DNA of 64,000 nucleotides. Source: Qipengyuania_B thermophila. GTDB lineage: Bacteria; Pseudomonadota; Alphaproteobacteria; Sphingomonadales; Sphingomonadaceae. A program made the translations under genes and the position numbers. This document shows, piece after piece, positions 47,742 through 58,861 of this stretch (the first letter of the stretch is position 1; the number at the start of each line of letters is the position of its first letter). Location: NCBI RefSeq assembly GCF_004153605.1, contig NZ_SDSI01000006.1, positions 22,741-86,740 of the forward strand. Direction: 5' to 3'. The notes beneath the pieces are model-generated. The model worked only from the letters and a program-made list of their open reading frames with translations. It made no database searches and was not told where the DNA came from.

Positions 47742-48827
47742 ATGGGTGAGGCAAAGGGTCCGTTGGCGGGGGTGCGGGTGCTCGAGTTCGCGGGCATCGG
47801 GCCGGGTCCGCACTGCGCGATGCTGCTGGCGGACATGGGCGCCGAAGTCGTGCGGATCGAGCGGCCGGGCACCGCCGTGTTCAATCCGGTGGTGGAGCGT
47901 GGCCGCCACCGGCTCGCACTCGACATTCGCACGGACGAGGGCCGCGCCGCCGCGCGCGCCGCGGCGGGCGCGGCCGACGTGCTGCTCGAAGGGTTCCGCC
48001 CGGGCGTCATGGAGCGCAACGGGCTCGGCCCGGACGAACTGTGCGCCGCCAATCCGCGGCTGGTCTACGCCCGGATGACCGGTTGGGGGCAGGACGGGCC
48101 GCTGGCGCGGACGGCAGGGCACGACATCACCTACATCGCGGTCGCGGGCGCGCTCGCCTGCATGTCTGCCCCTGACGGCAACCCGGTGCCGCCGCAGAAC
48201 CTCGTCGGCGACTTCGGCGGCGGGTCGCTCTACTGCGCCCTCGGCATCGTCGCCGCCCTGCTGGAACGGGAGCGTTCGGGACGGGGGCAGGTCGTCGACG
48301 CGGCGATCGTCGACGGCGTCGCCAGCCTCATGAGCTTCTTCACCGGCGCGCCGGCCAATCCGCTGCTCGACCCGGCCGGTGGGCGCGGAATGCTCGGCGG
48401 CGCGGCGCATTTCTACCGCACCTACCGCTGCGCCGACGGGCGCCACATTGCCGTGGGTGCGATCGAGCCGCAGTTCTACGCGGAGCTGCTGGACCGGCTC
48501 GGCGTGGCGGACGCGCTGGGCGAGGGGCAGCTCGATCCGGGCCGCTGGGATGCGGCGGGAGAGCGGCTCGCGGCGCTCTTCGCCACGCGGACCCGGGATG
48601 AATGGTGCGCCCTGTTCGAGGGGTCGGATGCCTGTGTCGCACCGGTGCTGGAGCCGGCCGAGGCAGCGGATCATCCGCACAATGCGGCCCGCGGCGTCTT
48701 CCTGCGGCACGGCGACAGGATGCACACGGCGCCCGCGCCGCGCTTCGCGCGCACGCCGGGCGCCATCCGCGACAGCGCGGAGGATGGCGCGCAAGTTGTG
48801 GCCCGCTGGACCGGAGGCGCGCACTGA
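47742..48827 (+). CDS. CaiB/BaiF family CoA-transferase
   Basis: 361 residues, class III CoA-transferase. It has VLEFAGIGPGPHCAMLLADM and ADVLLEGFRPGVMERNGLG, and probable catalytic Asp in AGHDITYIAVAG. ATG at 47742 opens MGEAKGPLAGVRV. Such enzymes move CoA between acids or racemise 2-methylacyl-CoA. Coupled by TGATG to the MaoC gene. With the CitE-like lyase it resembles C5-dicarboxylate pathways (mesaconate/itaconate), though the acid cannot be read from sequence; alpha-methylacyl-CoA racemase is the alternative. Confidence 0.87.
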   Translation: MGEAKGPLAGVRVLEFAGIGPGPHCAMLLADMGAEVVRIERPGTAVFNPVVERGRHRLALDIRTDEGRAAARAAAGAADVLLEGFRPGVMERNGLGPDELCAANPRLVYARMTGWGQDGPLARTAGHDITYIAVAGALACMSAPDGNPVPPQNLVGDFGGGSLYCALGIVAALLERERSGRGQVVDAAIVDGVASLMSFFTGAPANPLLDPAGGRGMLGGAAHFYRTYRCADGRHIAVGAIEPQFYAELLDRLGVADALGEGQLDPGRWDAAGERLAALFATRTRDEWCALFEGSDACVAPVLEPAEAADHPHNAARGVFLRHGDRMHTAPAPRFARTPGAIRDSAEDGAQVVARWTGGAH

Positions 48828-49282
48828 TGGCGGGACGGCACTTCGAGGAGTGGCGCATCGGTGACCGGATCGAGCACCCGATCCGCCGGACGGTGACGGA
48901 GACCGACAACCTGCTGTTCACCACCATGACCCACAATCCCCAGCCGCTGCATCTCGACGCCGAGGCGGCGCGGGCAAGCGAGTTCGGGCAGATCCTCGTC
49001 AACGGCACCTTCACCTTCGCCCTGCTCGTCGGGGTGAGCGTGGGCGACACGACGCTCGGCACGCTGGTGGCGAACCTCGGCTACGACAAGGTCGTCATGC
49101 CCGCGCCCGTGTTCATCGGCGACACGCTGCGCTTCACGAGCGAGGTGGTGGCGCTGAGGGACAGCCGGTCGCGGCCCGAGGCCGGCCTCGTCACCTTCGC
49201 CCACGAGGCGCACAACCAGCGCGGCGAGCTTGTCTGCCGCTGCGAGCGCACCGCGCTCGTCCGCCGGAACGCGCCCGCCTGA
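48827..49282 (+). CDS. MaoC family dehydratase
   Basis: 151 residues, hot-dog fold. It has the mesaconyl-CoA hydratase-like motif TTMTHNPQPLHLDAEAA rather than the canonical DxNPxH hydratase-2 box; the catalytic Asp of the classic motif is absent at that position. Hydrates enoyl-CoA, probably a C5 dicarboxyl species. ATG overlaps the caiB stop. Confidence 0.85.
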   Translation: MAGRHFEEWRIGDRIEHPIRRTVTETDNLLFTTMTHNPQPLHLDAEAARASEFGQILVNGTFTFALLVGVSVGDTTLGTLVANLGYDKVVMPAPVFIGDTLRFTSEVVALRDSRSRPEAGLVTFAHEAHNQRGELVCRCERTALVRRNAPA

Positions 49283-49358
49283 ACCCGCTGCGGCAAGCCG
49301 GTCGCGACCGGCGAGTGTGCACGCTTGGCACGCCCCCGTGGACGCGGCCGTGGTCAAC

Positions 49359-49386
49359 TTGCCATTCACGCGCGCCCTCTTACATT
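49359..49386 (+). promoter_or_regulatory. Probable ftsH promoter
   Basis: TTGCCA (49359-49364), 16 bp, then TACATT (49381-49386), a fair housekeeping-sigma match, about 30 bp upstream of the ftsH ATG. AAGGAAC lies between as the ribosome binding site. A short leader is predicted. Confidence 0.5.
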
Positions 49387-49415
49387 GCCTCCACACTTCC
49401 AAGGAACGGCAGCGC

Positions 49416-51379
<1,964 letters not shown>

Positions 51380-51383
<4 letters not shown>

Positions 51384-51874
51384 GGCTGTCCGTGCCGGCT
51401 GGCGGCCCCGAAGGATCCGCCGCGAAGTCGGTCCGCCGCGTCTGGCTGTCTCAGGCCGGAGCCTTGCCGCCGGCGTCCGGTTCGCCGGGCAAAGCTCTTC
51501 GGTATGCCCTTGCCGCCATCGCCTTGACGCTCCCGGCTGCGGCCTTCGCGCGGCCGGGCGAGGTCAACGCCCACGAGTTCTATGTCGCGGCGCAGGGCCT
51601 TTTGGCCAAGGGGCCGGCGGCGGTCTTCGACAGCCGGCGCGAGCCGTTGACGGCGCAGTTTCGCGATGCGGTCGAAACCGTGCGGGCGGAGAATGCCGCC
51701 GCTGGCGGCCGCGGTCGCGGGCTCTACTGTATCCCTGAAGAGGAGCGCCGGGAGGGCATGTCGGTTCGCTTCATCATGGATCAGCTTGCCGCGATTCCTG
51801 AACCGGAGCGGCGGACGATGACCCTGCGCAGCGCGTGGCGGCGCATCCTCATGCGCAACTATCCCTGCCGCTAG
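51380..51874 (+). CDS. Small exported protein with C-terminal Cys pair (Rap1a-like pattern)
   Basis: 164 residues from GTG 51380, coupled to ftsH (GTGA). An unstructured first 40 residues precedes a signal-like segment LRYALAAIALTLPAAAFARP, so translation may really begin later. The mature region has GLYCIPEEER and a terminal NYPCR, with helices between, faintly resembling Rap1a/Tai-type immunity folds (YCxP...PC). That resemblance is weak; function unknown. It abuts the convergent DUF3667 gene. Confidence 0.55.
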
Positions 51875-53008
51875 TCAGGCGCTCATCCCGGCCATGACGA
51901 GGCCGGTCGCGAATAGGCTTAGCGCTGTCAAGGCGAACACCAGCAGCGCCCCCGTGCGCCACAGCGCGGAGGCGCGGCCGAGCGCGTAGGTGCCGCGCAG
52001 CTGGGTGTACATGTGCCACGGAATGAACAGCATACCCGCCGTCAGCAACCAGTGCCCCGGCATGCCGAGAGCGGCGAGGATGGAGCCGGCGATCACCAGC
52101 AGGGAGACTGTGGCGATGGAATAGGTGACAAACACGGCATGCTCGTACAGCGGCCGCCACCGCCACAGGAACAGGAGGGCCACGAAAGGCACCGACAGGA
52201 CGATCAGCAGCCAGCTGAACTTGTAGGCGTTCGTCTGGAGCTTGTAGACGAGCAGGCTTAAGTTGCGGGTCACCGCCTCGACGAAGGTGGCCAGCGCGCC
52301 GTCTCCCTCGATCCGGATCGGCGCGACGATCTCGGACGCCGAGGACACATCGCCGCGGCGCACCGGCGTCGCGTTCGCCGTCTGCAGCACGGTCACCTCG
52401 CCGTCCTGCGAGGCCGCCAAGATGTTGGCGAGGACGCGGCGCTCCTGCGTCACCGAGGCGATCGTGCGGTCGGTCCGCGCCGTGCTGGCGCCGGCCGCCT
52501 GCTGCGTCTGCCGCTGCTGCTGCAGGCGGGCGAGGGTGGTGTCCAGTTCCTCCAGCCGCTCTTCCATCCCGGCGCTGATCTCGGCGCCGGTCCGGTCGTT
52601 CACGAGGTGCGCCGGCGAGCCGATGAGGCTGATGGTCGCGAACATGAGGAACACGGAGCACAGGAACAGCGCCAGGGGTGACATGAACCGTGCGCGTTCG
52701 CCTTCGATGTAGCGGCGGGTCAGCGCGCCCGGCTTTGCCAGCAGCAGCGGAAGGGTGCGCCACGCCTTCCCTTCGAAGTGCAGCACGCCGTGCAGCAGAT
52801 CGTGCCCGAAGGCGCCCAGCGTGCGGTGAAGATGCGCGTTCTGCCCGCAGGCATGGCAGTAGGCCCCGGCAAGCGTCGTGCCGCAGTTCAGACAGGCCTC
52901 CTGCGGTCGAGACGCAGCGGGCGCGGCCTGCGCGCTGCTCACCGCCTCGGGCACCGTCGTTGTCGCCAAGCTGCCGTCCTCCCGCCGCGGAGCATAGCCG
53001 AACGGCAT
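51875..53008 (-). CDS. DUF3667 membrane protein with zinc ribbon
   Basis: 377 residues: N-terminal zinc ribbon CLNCGTTLAGAYCHACGQ, an amphipathic segment, four or more membrane helices, and a large loop with a helical coiled coil (MEERLEELDTTLARLQQQRQ) between helices one and two. Matches DUF3667, an inner-membrane family of unknown function. ATG 53008 is used; ATG 53032 is possible but poorly spaced from a ribosome site. Confidence 0.85.
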   Translation of the reverse strand: MPFGYAPRREDGSLATTTVPEAVSSAQAAPAASRPQEACLNCGTTLAGAYCHACGQNAHLHRTLGAFGHDLLHGVLHFEGKAWRTLPLLLAKPGALTRRYIEGERARFMSPLALFLCSVFLMFATISLIGSPAHLVNDRTGAEISAGMEERLEELDTTLARLQQQRQTQQAAGASTARTDRTIASVTQERRVLANILAASQDGEVTVLQTANATPVRRGDVSSASEIVAPIRIEGDGALATFVEAVTRNLSLLVYKLQTNAYKFSWLLIVLSVPFVALLFLWRWRPLYEHAVFVTYSIATVSLLVIAGSILAALGMPGHWLLTAGMLFIPWHMYTQLRGTYALGRASALWRTGALLVFALTALSLFATGLVMAGMSA

Positions 53009-53093
53009 GCTTCTGCCAAACGCGACCTGCATGATTGCAGGACCGGAACAGATGGAGAACATCTGCATTGGTGCCGCGGAAGGAGACGATATC

Positions 53094-53327
53094 ATGACGA
53101 CCGAAACACCCCACGCGAACCCGAAGGCGGAGCCGGTGTCCAACGCGGTGAAGGATCCCGATGACTGGACGACCGGCGGCGAGAAGATGACCGGCGCGCA
53201 GGCCAGCTACCTCAAGACGCTGAGCGAGGAGGCGGGCGAGCCGGATGCCTACTCGCCGGACCTCACCAAGGCCGAGGCGTCGAAGACGATCGATGCGCTG
53301 CAGGAAAAGACCGGCCGGGGCAGCTGA
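53094..53327 (+). CDS. DUF3072 small protein
   Basis: 77 residues: DPDDWTTGGEKMTGAQASYL, KTLSEEAGEP, then TKAEASKTIDALQEKTG. The acidic helix-turn pattern is that of DUF3072, often found in stress-linked loci and sometimes in tandem repeats. GGAAGGAGACG precedes the ATG. Unknown role. Confidence 0.85.
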   Translation: MTTETPHANPKAEPVSNAVKDPDDWTTGGEKMTGAQASYLKTLSEEAGEPDAYSPDLTKAEASKTIDALQEKTGRGS

Positions 53328-53349
53328 GCCCGGCGGCTCGGCGGCAGGT

Positions 53350-54120
53350 TCAGGAGCGTGCCGGCCGGCGGGCCGGGGCGGCCACTCCATTGCGCGAGTC
53401 GGCGAGGGCGCGCTCCACGCCCACCCAGACGCGGTTCACCGCCTGGGCCGCCGGAGCGTGTCTGGCGAAGGCGCCGACGGGCTGACGCCGCACCGCACAC
53501 TGCTCCAGCACGCTGGCGAAGGGGATCACGGGCCAGTCGGGGTGCTCGTCCCGTGTGGCGCGATGCAGGGAGCGGCGCGCGTCCAGCATCGACAGGACCG
53601 GCACGATGACGGGCGTCCGGCCGTCGCCATCCCTGACGGTGTCCGTCACCGTGTCGAGCGCGCGCAGCGACAGCGGCGACGGCGGCAGTGGCACGACCAC
53701 CACATCCGCCGCGCGCAAAATCTGCGCGCCGACTTCGCCCAGCACCGGCGGGCAGTCGAGAATGATCCGCTCGTGCTCGGCCGAGAGCGCGCGGGCCAGC
53801 TTGAGCAGGCGCTTGCGCTTGCCGATGCGGGTGAGGCGCTGGTCAAGTTCGCGCAGGCTCTCGTCCGAAGGCAGGAGCGACAGCCGGGCATAGGAGGTCG
53901 GCACGACCGCGCGGGCGGCCTTCTCCTCGTCGTCGAAGATGCGCAGCGCCTTGTCTCCGGCGCGGTCGATGCCGAGCAGAAAGCCCGCGCCGCCGGACGG
54001 ATCGAGATCCCAGAGCAGGGTGCGCCGGCTCGACACGGTCGCGGCGGACCACGCCAGGTTTGCAGCCAGCGTCGTTTTCCCCACCCCGCCCTTGACGCTG
54101 TAGACCGCTATCGTAGCCAA
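53350..54120 (-). CDS. ParA family ATPase, orphan
   Basis: 256 residues: deviant Walker A KGGVGKTTLAANLAW at residue 10, Walker A' LWDLDPSGG, and Walker B IILDCPPVLGE. ParA/MinD ATPases position DNA or protein cargo on the nucleoid or membrane. No parB, parS or chemotaxis gene is adjacent, so this is an orphan type. It lies upstream of the rpoZ terminus on the same strand with a 127-bp gap. Confidence 0.9.
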   Translation of the reverse strand: MATIAVYSVKGGVGKTTLAANLAWSAATVSSRRTLLWDLDPSGGAGFLLGIDRAGDKALRIFDDEEKAARAVVPTSYARLSLLPSDESLRELDQRLTRIGKRKRLLKLARALSAEHERIILDCPPVLGEVGAQILRAADVVVVPLPPSPLSLRALDTVTDTVRDGDGRTPVIVPVLSMLDARRSLHRATRDEHPDWPVIPFASVLEQCAVRRQPVGAFARHAPAAQAVNRVWVGVERALADSRNGVAAPARRPARS

Positions 54121-54247
54121 GACCGCTTACCCGGCTGTGCTGGGCGGCAACAGCACCGCACCACGGCGCTGTCCTGCCACATCGGCAGGGAAGCGACCAG
54201 AGGGCTTGGTGTCCCGCGCGCGAACGACACCCGCCGCGCGCCGGGGC

Positions 54248-54592
54248 TCAGCCGTCGTAGTCGCCGCCGAGCGAGGTCGAGCGCACCGGAACGGCCGCCG
54301 TGATCCGCAGCGCCTCGGCGGACTGGCTGAGCGAACCGATGTCGTCCGCCTCGTCCTCCTCGTCGGGGAGGATCTTCTGCAGGCTGGCGATCAGGTTCTC
54401 GCGCAGGTCGTCCGGCCTGACCGTCTGTTCCGCGATCTCGCGCAGGGCAACGACCGGGTTCTTGTCGCGATCGCGTTCGATCGTCAGTTCCGCGCCGCCG
54501 GAGATCTCGCGCGCCCGCTGCGCCGCGAGGAGCACGAGATCGAAACGGTTGGGGATCTTGTCGACGCAATCTTCGACGGTAACGCGCGCCAT
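54248..54592 (-). CDS. rpoZ: DNA-directed RNA polymerase omega subunit
   Basis: 114 residues. Starts MARVTVEDCVDKIPNRFDLV, the signature of omega, then LAAQRAREISGG and NPVVALREIAEQTV. Omega aids beta' folding and binds ppGpp with it. Alphaproteobacterial omega has the acidic C-terminal tail seen here (DEEDEADDIG). A divergent promoter with the phospholipase D-like gene lies upstream. Confidence 0.95.
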   Translation of the reverse strand: MARVTVEDCVDKIPNRFDLVLLAAQRAREISGGAELTIERDRDKNPVVALREIAEQTVRPDDLRENLIASLQKILPDEEDEADDIGSLSQSAEALRITAAVPVRSTSLGGDYDG

Positions 54593-54744
54593 GGGCACTC
54601 CCGCATTCAGCGATGTGGTGGTGAAGCGGTCGCGCCTAGCGCAGCCTTGGTGTGCGGTCAACCGTTTGCCCGCGCGCGCACGGCCCTCTAGGAGAGGACG
54701 AGGGGACGCGCTGGCAGGGCGGGCGCCGTCCGGAGGGGAGAAGG

Positions 54745-55908
54745 ATGCCAGCATCGCCTTCGCGAGACTTCCAGTCGCCTCCGCCGTTCACGAATGCCGT
54801 CGACGGCCATCGCGTGACCATGCTCGCGCGGGGGGAAGACCGCCGGCGTGCGCTTCTCGCCATGATCGACGAGGCGCGCGAGACTCTCGACCTTTGCTTC
54901 TACATCTACGCCAAGGACCGGGCGGGCGTGGAGGTGCGCGAGGCGCTCGTGCGGGCGGTTCGCCGCGGTGTGCGGACGCGGGTGATCCTCGACAGCTTCG
55001 GGTCGGAGGCCGATGCGGACTTCTTCGCCGACTTCATCGACGCGGGAGGATCGTTTTCCTGCTTCAGCCCGCGACTGACGCAGCGCTACCTCATCCGCAA
55101 CCACCAGAAGATGGTCATCGCCGACGGCACGAAGGCGGTGTTCGGCGGCTTCAACATCGCCGACGACTATTTCGGCCTGGAGGAGGACAACTGGGTCGAT
55201 CTGGGCATTCGGATCGAGGGTCCGGGTGTCGCCGGGCTGGCGGAATGGTTCAACCTGCTGGCCGGCTGGACCAGCACTCCGCGGCCCCGGTTTCTCGCCG
55301 TGCGGCGGACCGTGAAGCGCTGGCACCGTGTCCATGGCCCTCTCGAATGGCTGGTCGGCGGTCCGTCGCAGGGGCTTTCGAGCTGGGCGCGGCGGGTCAA
55401 GGCCGATCTCCAGCACGGCCGGAGCCTGCACATGATCATGGCGTATTTCAGCCCCTCCAAACAGGCGCTCCAGCTCGTGGGACGCACCGCCCGGCGCGGA
55501 GCGGCGCACCTCGTGCTCGCGGCGCGGTCCGACAACACCGCCACAGTCAGCGCCACCCGCTCGCTGTACGACTACCTCCTCGCCCGCGGCGTCGAGGTGT
55601 TCGAGTTCCAGCCGGCGAAGCTGCACACCAAGCTCATCGTCGTCGACGACGTGGTCTATCTCGGCAGCGCGAATTTCGACATGCGCAGCCTCTACCTGAA
55701 CCTCGAACTGATGCTCCGGATCGAAGACCCGGCGCTCGCCGAGCGGATGCGTGCCTTCGTCCTCCAGCACGAAAGCGCGTCGGAGCACATCACCGCCGAC
55801 GTGCACCGCGCCCGCGCGGGCCTGCTCAACCGGCTGCGCTGGAACCTGAGCTGGCTGCTGGTGACAGTGATCGACTACACGGTCACGCGCCGGCTCAATC
55901 TGGGCTGA
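54745..55908 (+). CDS. Phospholipase D-like / cardiolipin synthase family protein
   Basis: 387 residues with two HKD motifs: NHQKMVIADGTKAVFGGFN near residue 125 and HTKLIVVDDVVYLGSANFD near 295, as in ClsB-type cardiolipin synthases that join two phosphatidylglycerols. No membrane helix is obvious. ATG 54745 follows GGAGGGGAGAAGG, a strong ribosome site. Ends 12 bp before the convergent dnaB. Confidence 0.9.
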   Translation: MPASPSRDFQSPPPFTNAVDGHRVTMLARGEDRRRALLAMIDEARETLDLCFYIYAKDRAGVEVREALVRAVRRGVRTRVILDSFGSEADADFFADFIDAGGSFSCFSPRLTQRYLIRNHQKMVIADGTKAVFGGFNIADDYFGLEEDNWVDLGIRIEGPGVAGLAEWFNLLAGWTSTPRPRFLAVRRTVKRWHRVHGPLEWLVGGPSQGLSSWARRVKADLQHGRSLHMIMAYFSPSKQALQLVGRTARRGAAHLVLAARSDNTATVSATRSLYDYLLARGVEVFEFQPAKLHTKLIVVDDVVYLGSANFDMRSLYLNLELMLRIEDPALAERMRAFVLQHESASEHITADVHRARAGLLNRLRWNLSWLLVTVIDYTVTRRLNLG

Positions 55909-55920
55909 GAATCGTCCCGC

Positions 55921-57441
55921 TCAATCGTAGCCGGCGTGCCGATCCTCGTCGGCGAGATCGGAAAAGCGGGTGATCTTGGCTTCGAAACGCAGGCGCACCT
56001 TGCCGCAGGCGCCGTGACGCTGCTTGGCGATGATCAGCTCGGCAAGGCCGAAGACCCGCTCCATCTCCGCCTGCCATGCGGCATGGGCGTCGTGGCACTT
56101 GGCGTCGTCACCGGCCTGCGGCACCTTGGGTTCGCGCGAGGCGACATAGTAGTCCTCGCGGTAGATGAACCAGACCATGTCCGCGTCCTGCTCGATGGAG
56201 CCGGATTCGCGCAGATCGGACAGCATCGGCCGCTTGTCGTCCCGCTGTTCGACCGCGCGGCTGAGCTGCGAGAGGGCAATCACCGGCACCTCCAGCTCCT
56301 TGGCCAGCGTCTTGAGGCCGCGGCTGATCTCGGAAATCTCGTTGACGCGGTTGTCCTGCGACCGCTTGGACCCCTGCATCAGCTGGAGGTAGTCGACGAT
56401 GATGAGCCCGATCCCGTGCCGCCGCTTGAGCCGCCGGGCCCGGGTGCGCAAGCCGGCAACGGACAGCGCCGGCGTGTCGTCGATATACAGCGGCAGCTCC
56501 GCGAGACGCTGGCTGGCGAAGGACAGCTGCTGAAAGTCGTCGCGGCTGATCTTGCCCATCCGCAGCGCCTCGGACGAGATGCCGGCCTGCTCGGCGAGGA
56601 TGCGGGTGGCGAGCTGATCGGCGCTCATCTCCAGACTGAACAGCGCGACCGGCGCACCGACCGATCCGGCGATCCCGTCGCGCTGATCGCGCAGGAAACG
56701 GTCGGCGCAGTTGAAGGCGATGTTGGTCGCCAGCGACGATTTCCCCATGCCGGGGCGCCCCGCGAGGATGATGAGATCGGAGTCGTGCAGGCCGCCGGTG
56801 CGCTCGTTGATCGAGGTCAGGCCGGTGGTCTTGCCCGACACGTGCCCGCCGGAGTTCAATGCCTTCTGGATGAGGCCGAGCGCCTTGTGGGTTGCCTGGC
56901 CGAAGGTTTCCGCCTCGCTGCCGACCTGCGCACCCTCGGCAACGCGATAGAGGTCGGCCTCGGCCTGCTCGATGCGTTCAAGCGGGGCAACGTCGTCCGA
57001 GGTGTCGAGCGCACCCTCGACAAGGTTGCGACCGACGGTGACAAGCTCGCGCAGGAGAGCCAGGTCGTAGATCTGCTGGGCAAACTCGCGCGGCGCGAGC
57101 AAGCCCTGCCCATCGGCCGTCAGCCGGGCGAGATAGGCGATGCCGCCCACGTCGGCGAGAGCCGGATCGGCCTCGAAATACGGCTTGAGGGTGACGGGGG
57201 TCGCCACGAGGTTGCGGTCGACGAGTTTCAGGATCCGCTCGAAGATGCGCGCGTGGAGCGGCTCGAAGAAATGTTCGGGCAGGAGGGGCACCGCCAGATC
57301 CTCGAGCACCCGGTTGTCGATCAGCGCCGCACCCAGGAAGGCCGCTTCGGCGCCGATGTTGCTGGGCAGGGCGCGGGCGGACGGGTCCGCTCCGTCGACG
57401 GATTGAAGCGGCACTTCGCGCAGCGCGGGAGACGATGTCAT
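55921..57441 (-). CDS. dnaB: Replicative DNA helicase
   Basis: 506 residues: N-terminal domain SNIGAEAAFLGAALIDNRVL, linker helix, and RecA-like core with Walker A GRPGMGKSSLATNIA, Walker B GLIIVDYLQLM and the arginine finger region. DnaB unwinds DNA at the replication fork. ATG at 57441 gives MTSSPALREV. Normal length; no intein. It diverges from the UPF0262 gene. Confidence 0.97.
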   Translation of the reverse strand: MTSSPALREVPLQSVDGADPSARALPSNIGAEAAFLGAALIDNRVLEDLAVPLLPEHFFEPLHARIFERILKLVDRNLVATPVTLKPYFEADPALADVGGIAYLARLTADGQGLLAPREFAQQIYDLALLRELVTVGRNLVEGALDTSDDVAPLERIEQAEADLYRVAEGAQVGSEAETFGQATHKALGLIQKALNSGGHVSGKTTGLTSINERTGGLHDSDLIILAGRPGMGKSSLATNIAFNCADRFLRDQRDGIAGSVGAPVALFSLEMSADQLATRILAEQAGISSEALRMGKISRDDFQQLSFASQRLAELPLYIDDTPALSVAGLRTRARRLKRRHGIGLIIVDYLQLMQGSKRSQDNRVNEISEISRGLKTLAKELEVPVIALSQLSRAVEQRDDKRPMLSDLRESGSIEQDADMVWFIYREDYYVASREPKVPQAGDDAKCHDAHAAWQAEMERVFGLAELIIAKQRHGACGKVRLRFEAKITRFSDLADEDRHAGYD

Positions 57442-57574
57442 GCGCGCTCCATGCGCCTGTCGGGACGGGATTCGCAACCCGGCTGCGACGAATGCCGGGG
57501 CGCCGTTGCGATGGACCGACCGCCGCCTCTTGCCCTTGCCCCGTGTGGTCTGCGAAGAGCGGCTCAGCACCGCC

Positions 57575-58108
57575 ATGACCATCAGTTCCGCCACTCCGGA
57601 CCGGCAGCCCGCCGCATCCCCTCAGCCCGAGGACTACCGCATCGCCTCGATCGTGCTCGACGATCAGACGATCCTGCGGCGCAGCGCCGACATCGAGCAG
57701 GAGCGGCGGGTGGCCATGTTCGACCTCATCGAGGAGAACCGCTTCAAGCCGCTGCGCGCGGCGAGCCAGGGGCATTGCGGCCCCTATGCCCTCGAACTGG
57801 CCGTGCGCGACGGGCGGCTGGTCATGACGATTGGCACGGTGGCGGGGGAGCCGCTCGACACGCTCGTGCTGGGACTGGCCCGCTTCCGGCGCCCGGTGCG
57901 CGAGTATTTCGCCATCTGCGACAGCTATTACCGGGCCATACGCCACGCCACCGCCGCGGAGATCGAAACGATCGACATGGCGCGGCGGGCCATCCACAAC
58001 GCGGCGGCGGAGTTGCTGCTGGAGCGGTTTGCCGGCAAGATCGAGACCGATTTCCAGACCGCGCGGCGCCTGTTCACCCTGATCTGCGTCCTGCACATCA
58101 AGGGGTGA
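57575..58108 (+). CDS. UPF0262 family protein
   Basis: 177 residues. Core blocks RIASIVLDDQTILRRSADIE, EENRFKPL, GPYALELAVRDGRLVM and IHNAAAELLLERFAGKI match UPF0262, a family found almost only in alphaproteobacteria and of unknown function. ATG 57575. It precedes the GH25-like gene by 3 bp. Confidence 0.92.
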   Translation: MTISSATPDRQPAASPQPEDYRIASIVLDDQTILRRSADIEQERRVAMFDLIEENRFKPLRAASQGHCGPYALELAVRDGRLVMTIGTVAGEPLDTLVLGLARFRRPVREYFAICDSYYRAIRHATAAEIETIDMARRAIHNAAAELLLERFAGKIETDFQTARRLFTLICVLHIKG

Positions 58109-58111
58109 GCC

Positions 58112-58861
58112 ATGGCAGCCCGCCGCATCCGACCCGGCCGGCGCGCGCCGCGGCGACAGCGGCGCAGCCGCCTGCTGCACGGCATCGTCCTCCTCCTGCT
58201 GCTGGCGGGCGCCGCTGCCCTCGTCTGGCTGTGGCACGCGGGTCAAAGCTGGCGGCCCCGCGACAGTGATTACCCGGATCAGGGCGCCTATCTCACGGAC
58301 GCGGCCGGGGCGGTGCGGATGGCCACGCTGCGCGCGATCGGGGCGAGGTTCGTCTATGTCCGCGCGAGCATCGGGGCCGAGCGCCGCGACGAAGCCTTTG
58401 CCCGCAATTTCGCCGCCGCGCGGCGCATCGGGATGCCGGTCGGCGTGGTGCACGAGTTCGATCCGTGCGCCACGGCCGATGCGCAATCCGCCAATTTCGT
58501 CGTCATGGTGCCGCGCGACGCGCAGCTTCTGCCGGCCGCCATCGCCCTTGACCGGCTGGCCGACGACTGCCCGCGCCGGATCAGTGAGGCGACGATCGAG
58601 TCCGAACTCATCACCCTCGTCAACCAGATCGAGATCCACACCGGGCTGCCGGTGCTGCTCAAGGCTGGGCGTGCCTTCGAGGAGCGCTACGGCATCGCCG
58701 CGGGTTTCGAACGCAATCTGTGGCTGTCGCAGAACTGGCTGGAGCCTGATTACGGACAGCGGCCGTGGCTGATGTGGACGGCGAACGATGCGCTGCGGAC
58801 GGAGGCGGCGGAGCAGCCGATCGCCTGGGTCGTGGTGCGGCCCGGTGGAGAACGCGAATGA
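58112..58861 (+). CDS. GH25-like protein with degenerate active site
   Basis: 249 residues: an N-terminal signal anchor (LLHGIVLLLLLAGAAALVWL) and a GH25 lysozyme-like barrel with IGARFVYVRASIGAERRDEA and IGMPVGVVHEFDPC. The first strand motif, expected as QGVDVS, reads QGAYLT, and the strand that should hold DxE reads IALDRLADD, so both catalytic acids appear lost. It may bind peptidoglycan without cutting it. Stop overlaps the cdd start by ATGA. Confidence 0.75.
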   Translation: MAARRIRPGRRAPRRQRRSRLLHGIVLLLLLAGAAALVWLWHAGQSWRPRDSDYPDQGAYLTDAAGAVRMATLRAIGARFVYVRASIGAERRDEAFARNFAAARRIGMPVGVVHEFDPCATADAQSANFVVMVPRDAQLLPAAIALDRLADDCPRRISEATIESELITLVNQIEIHTGLPVLLKAGRAFEERYGIAAGFERNLWLSQNWLEPDYGQRPWLMWTANDALRTEAAEQPIAWVVVRPGGERE

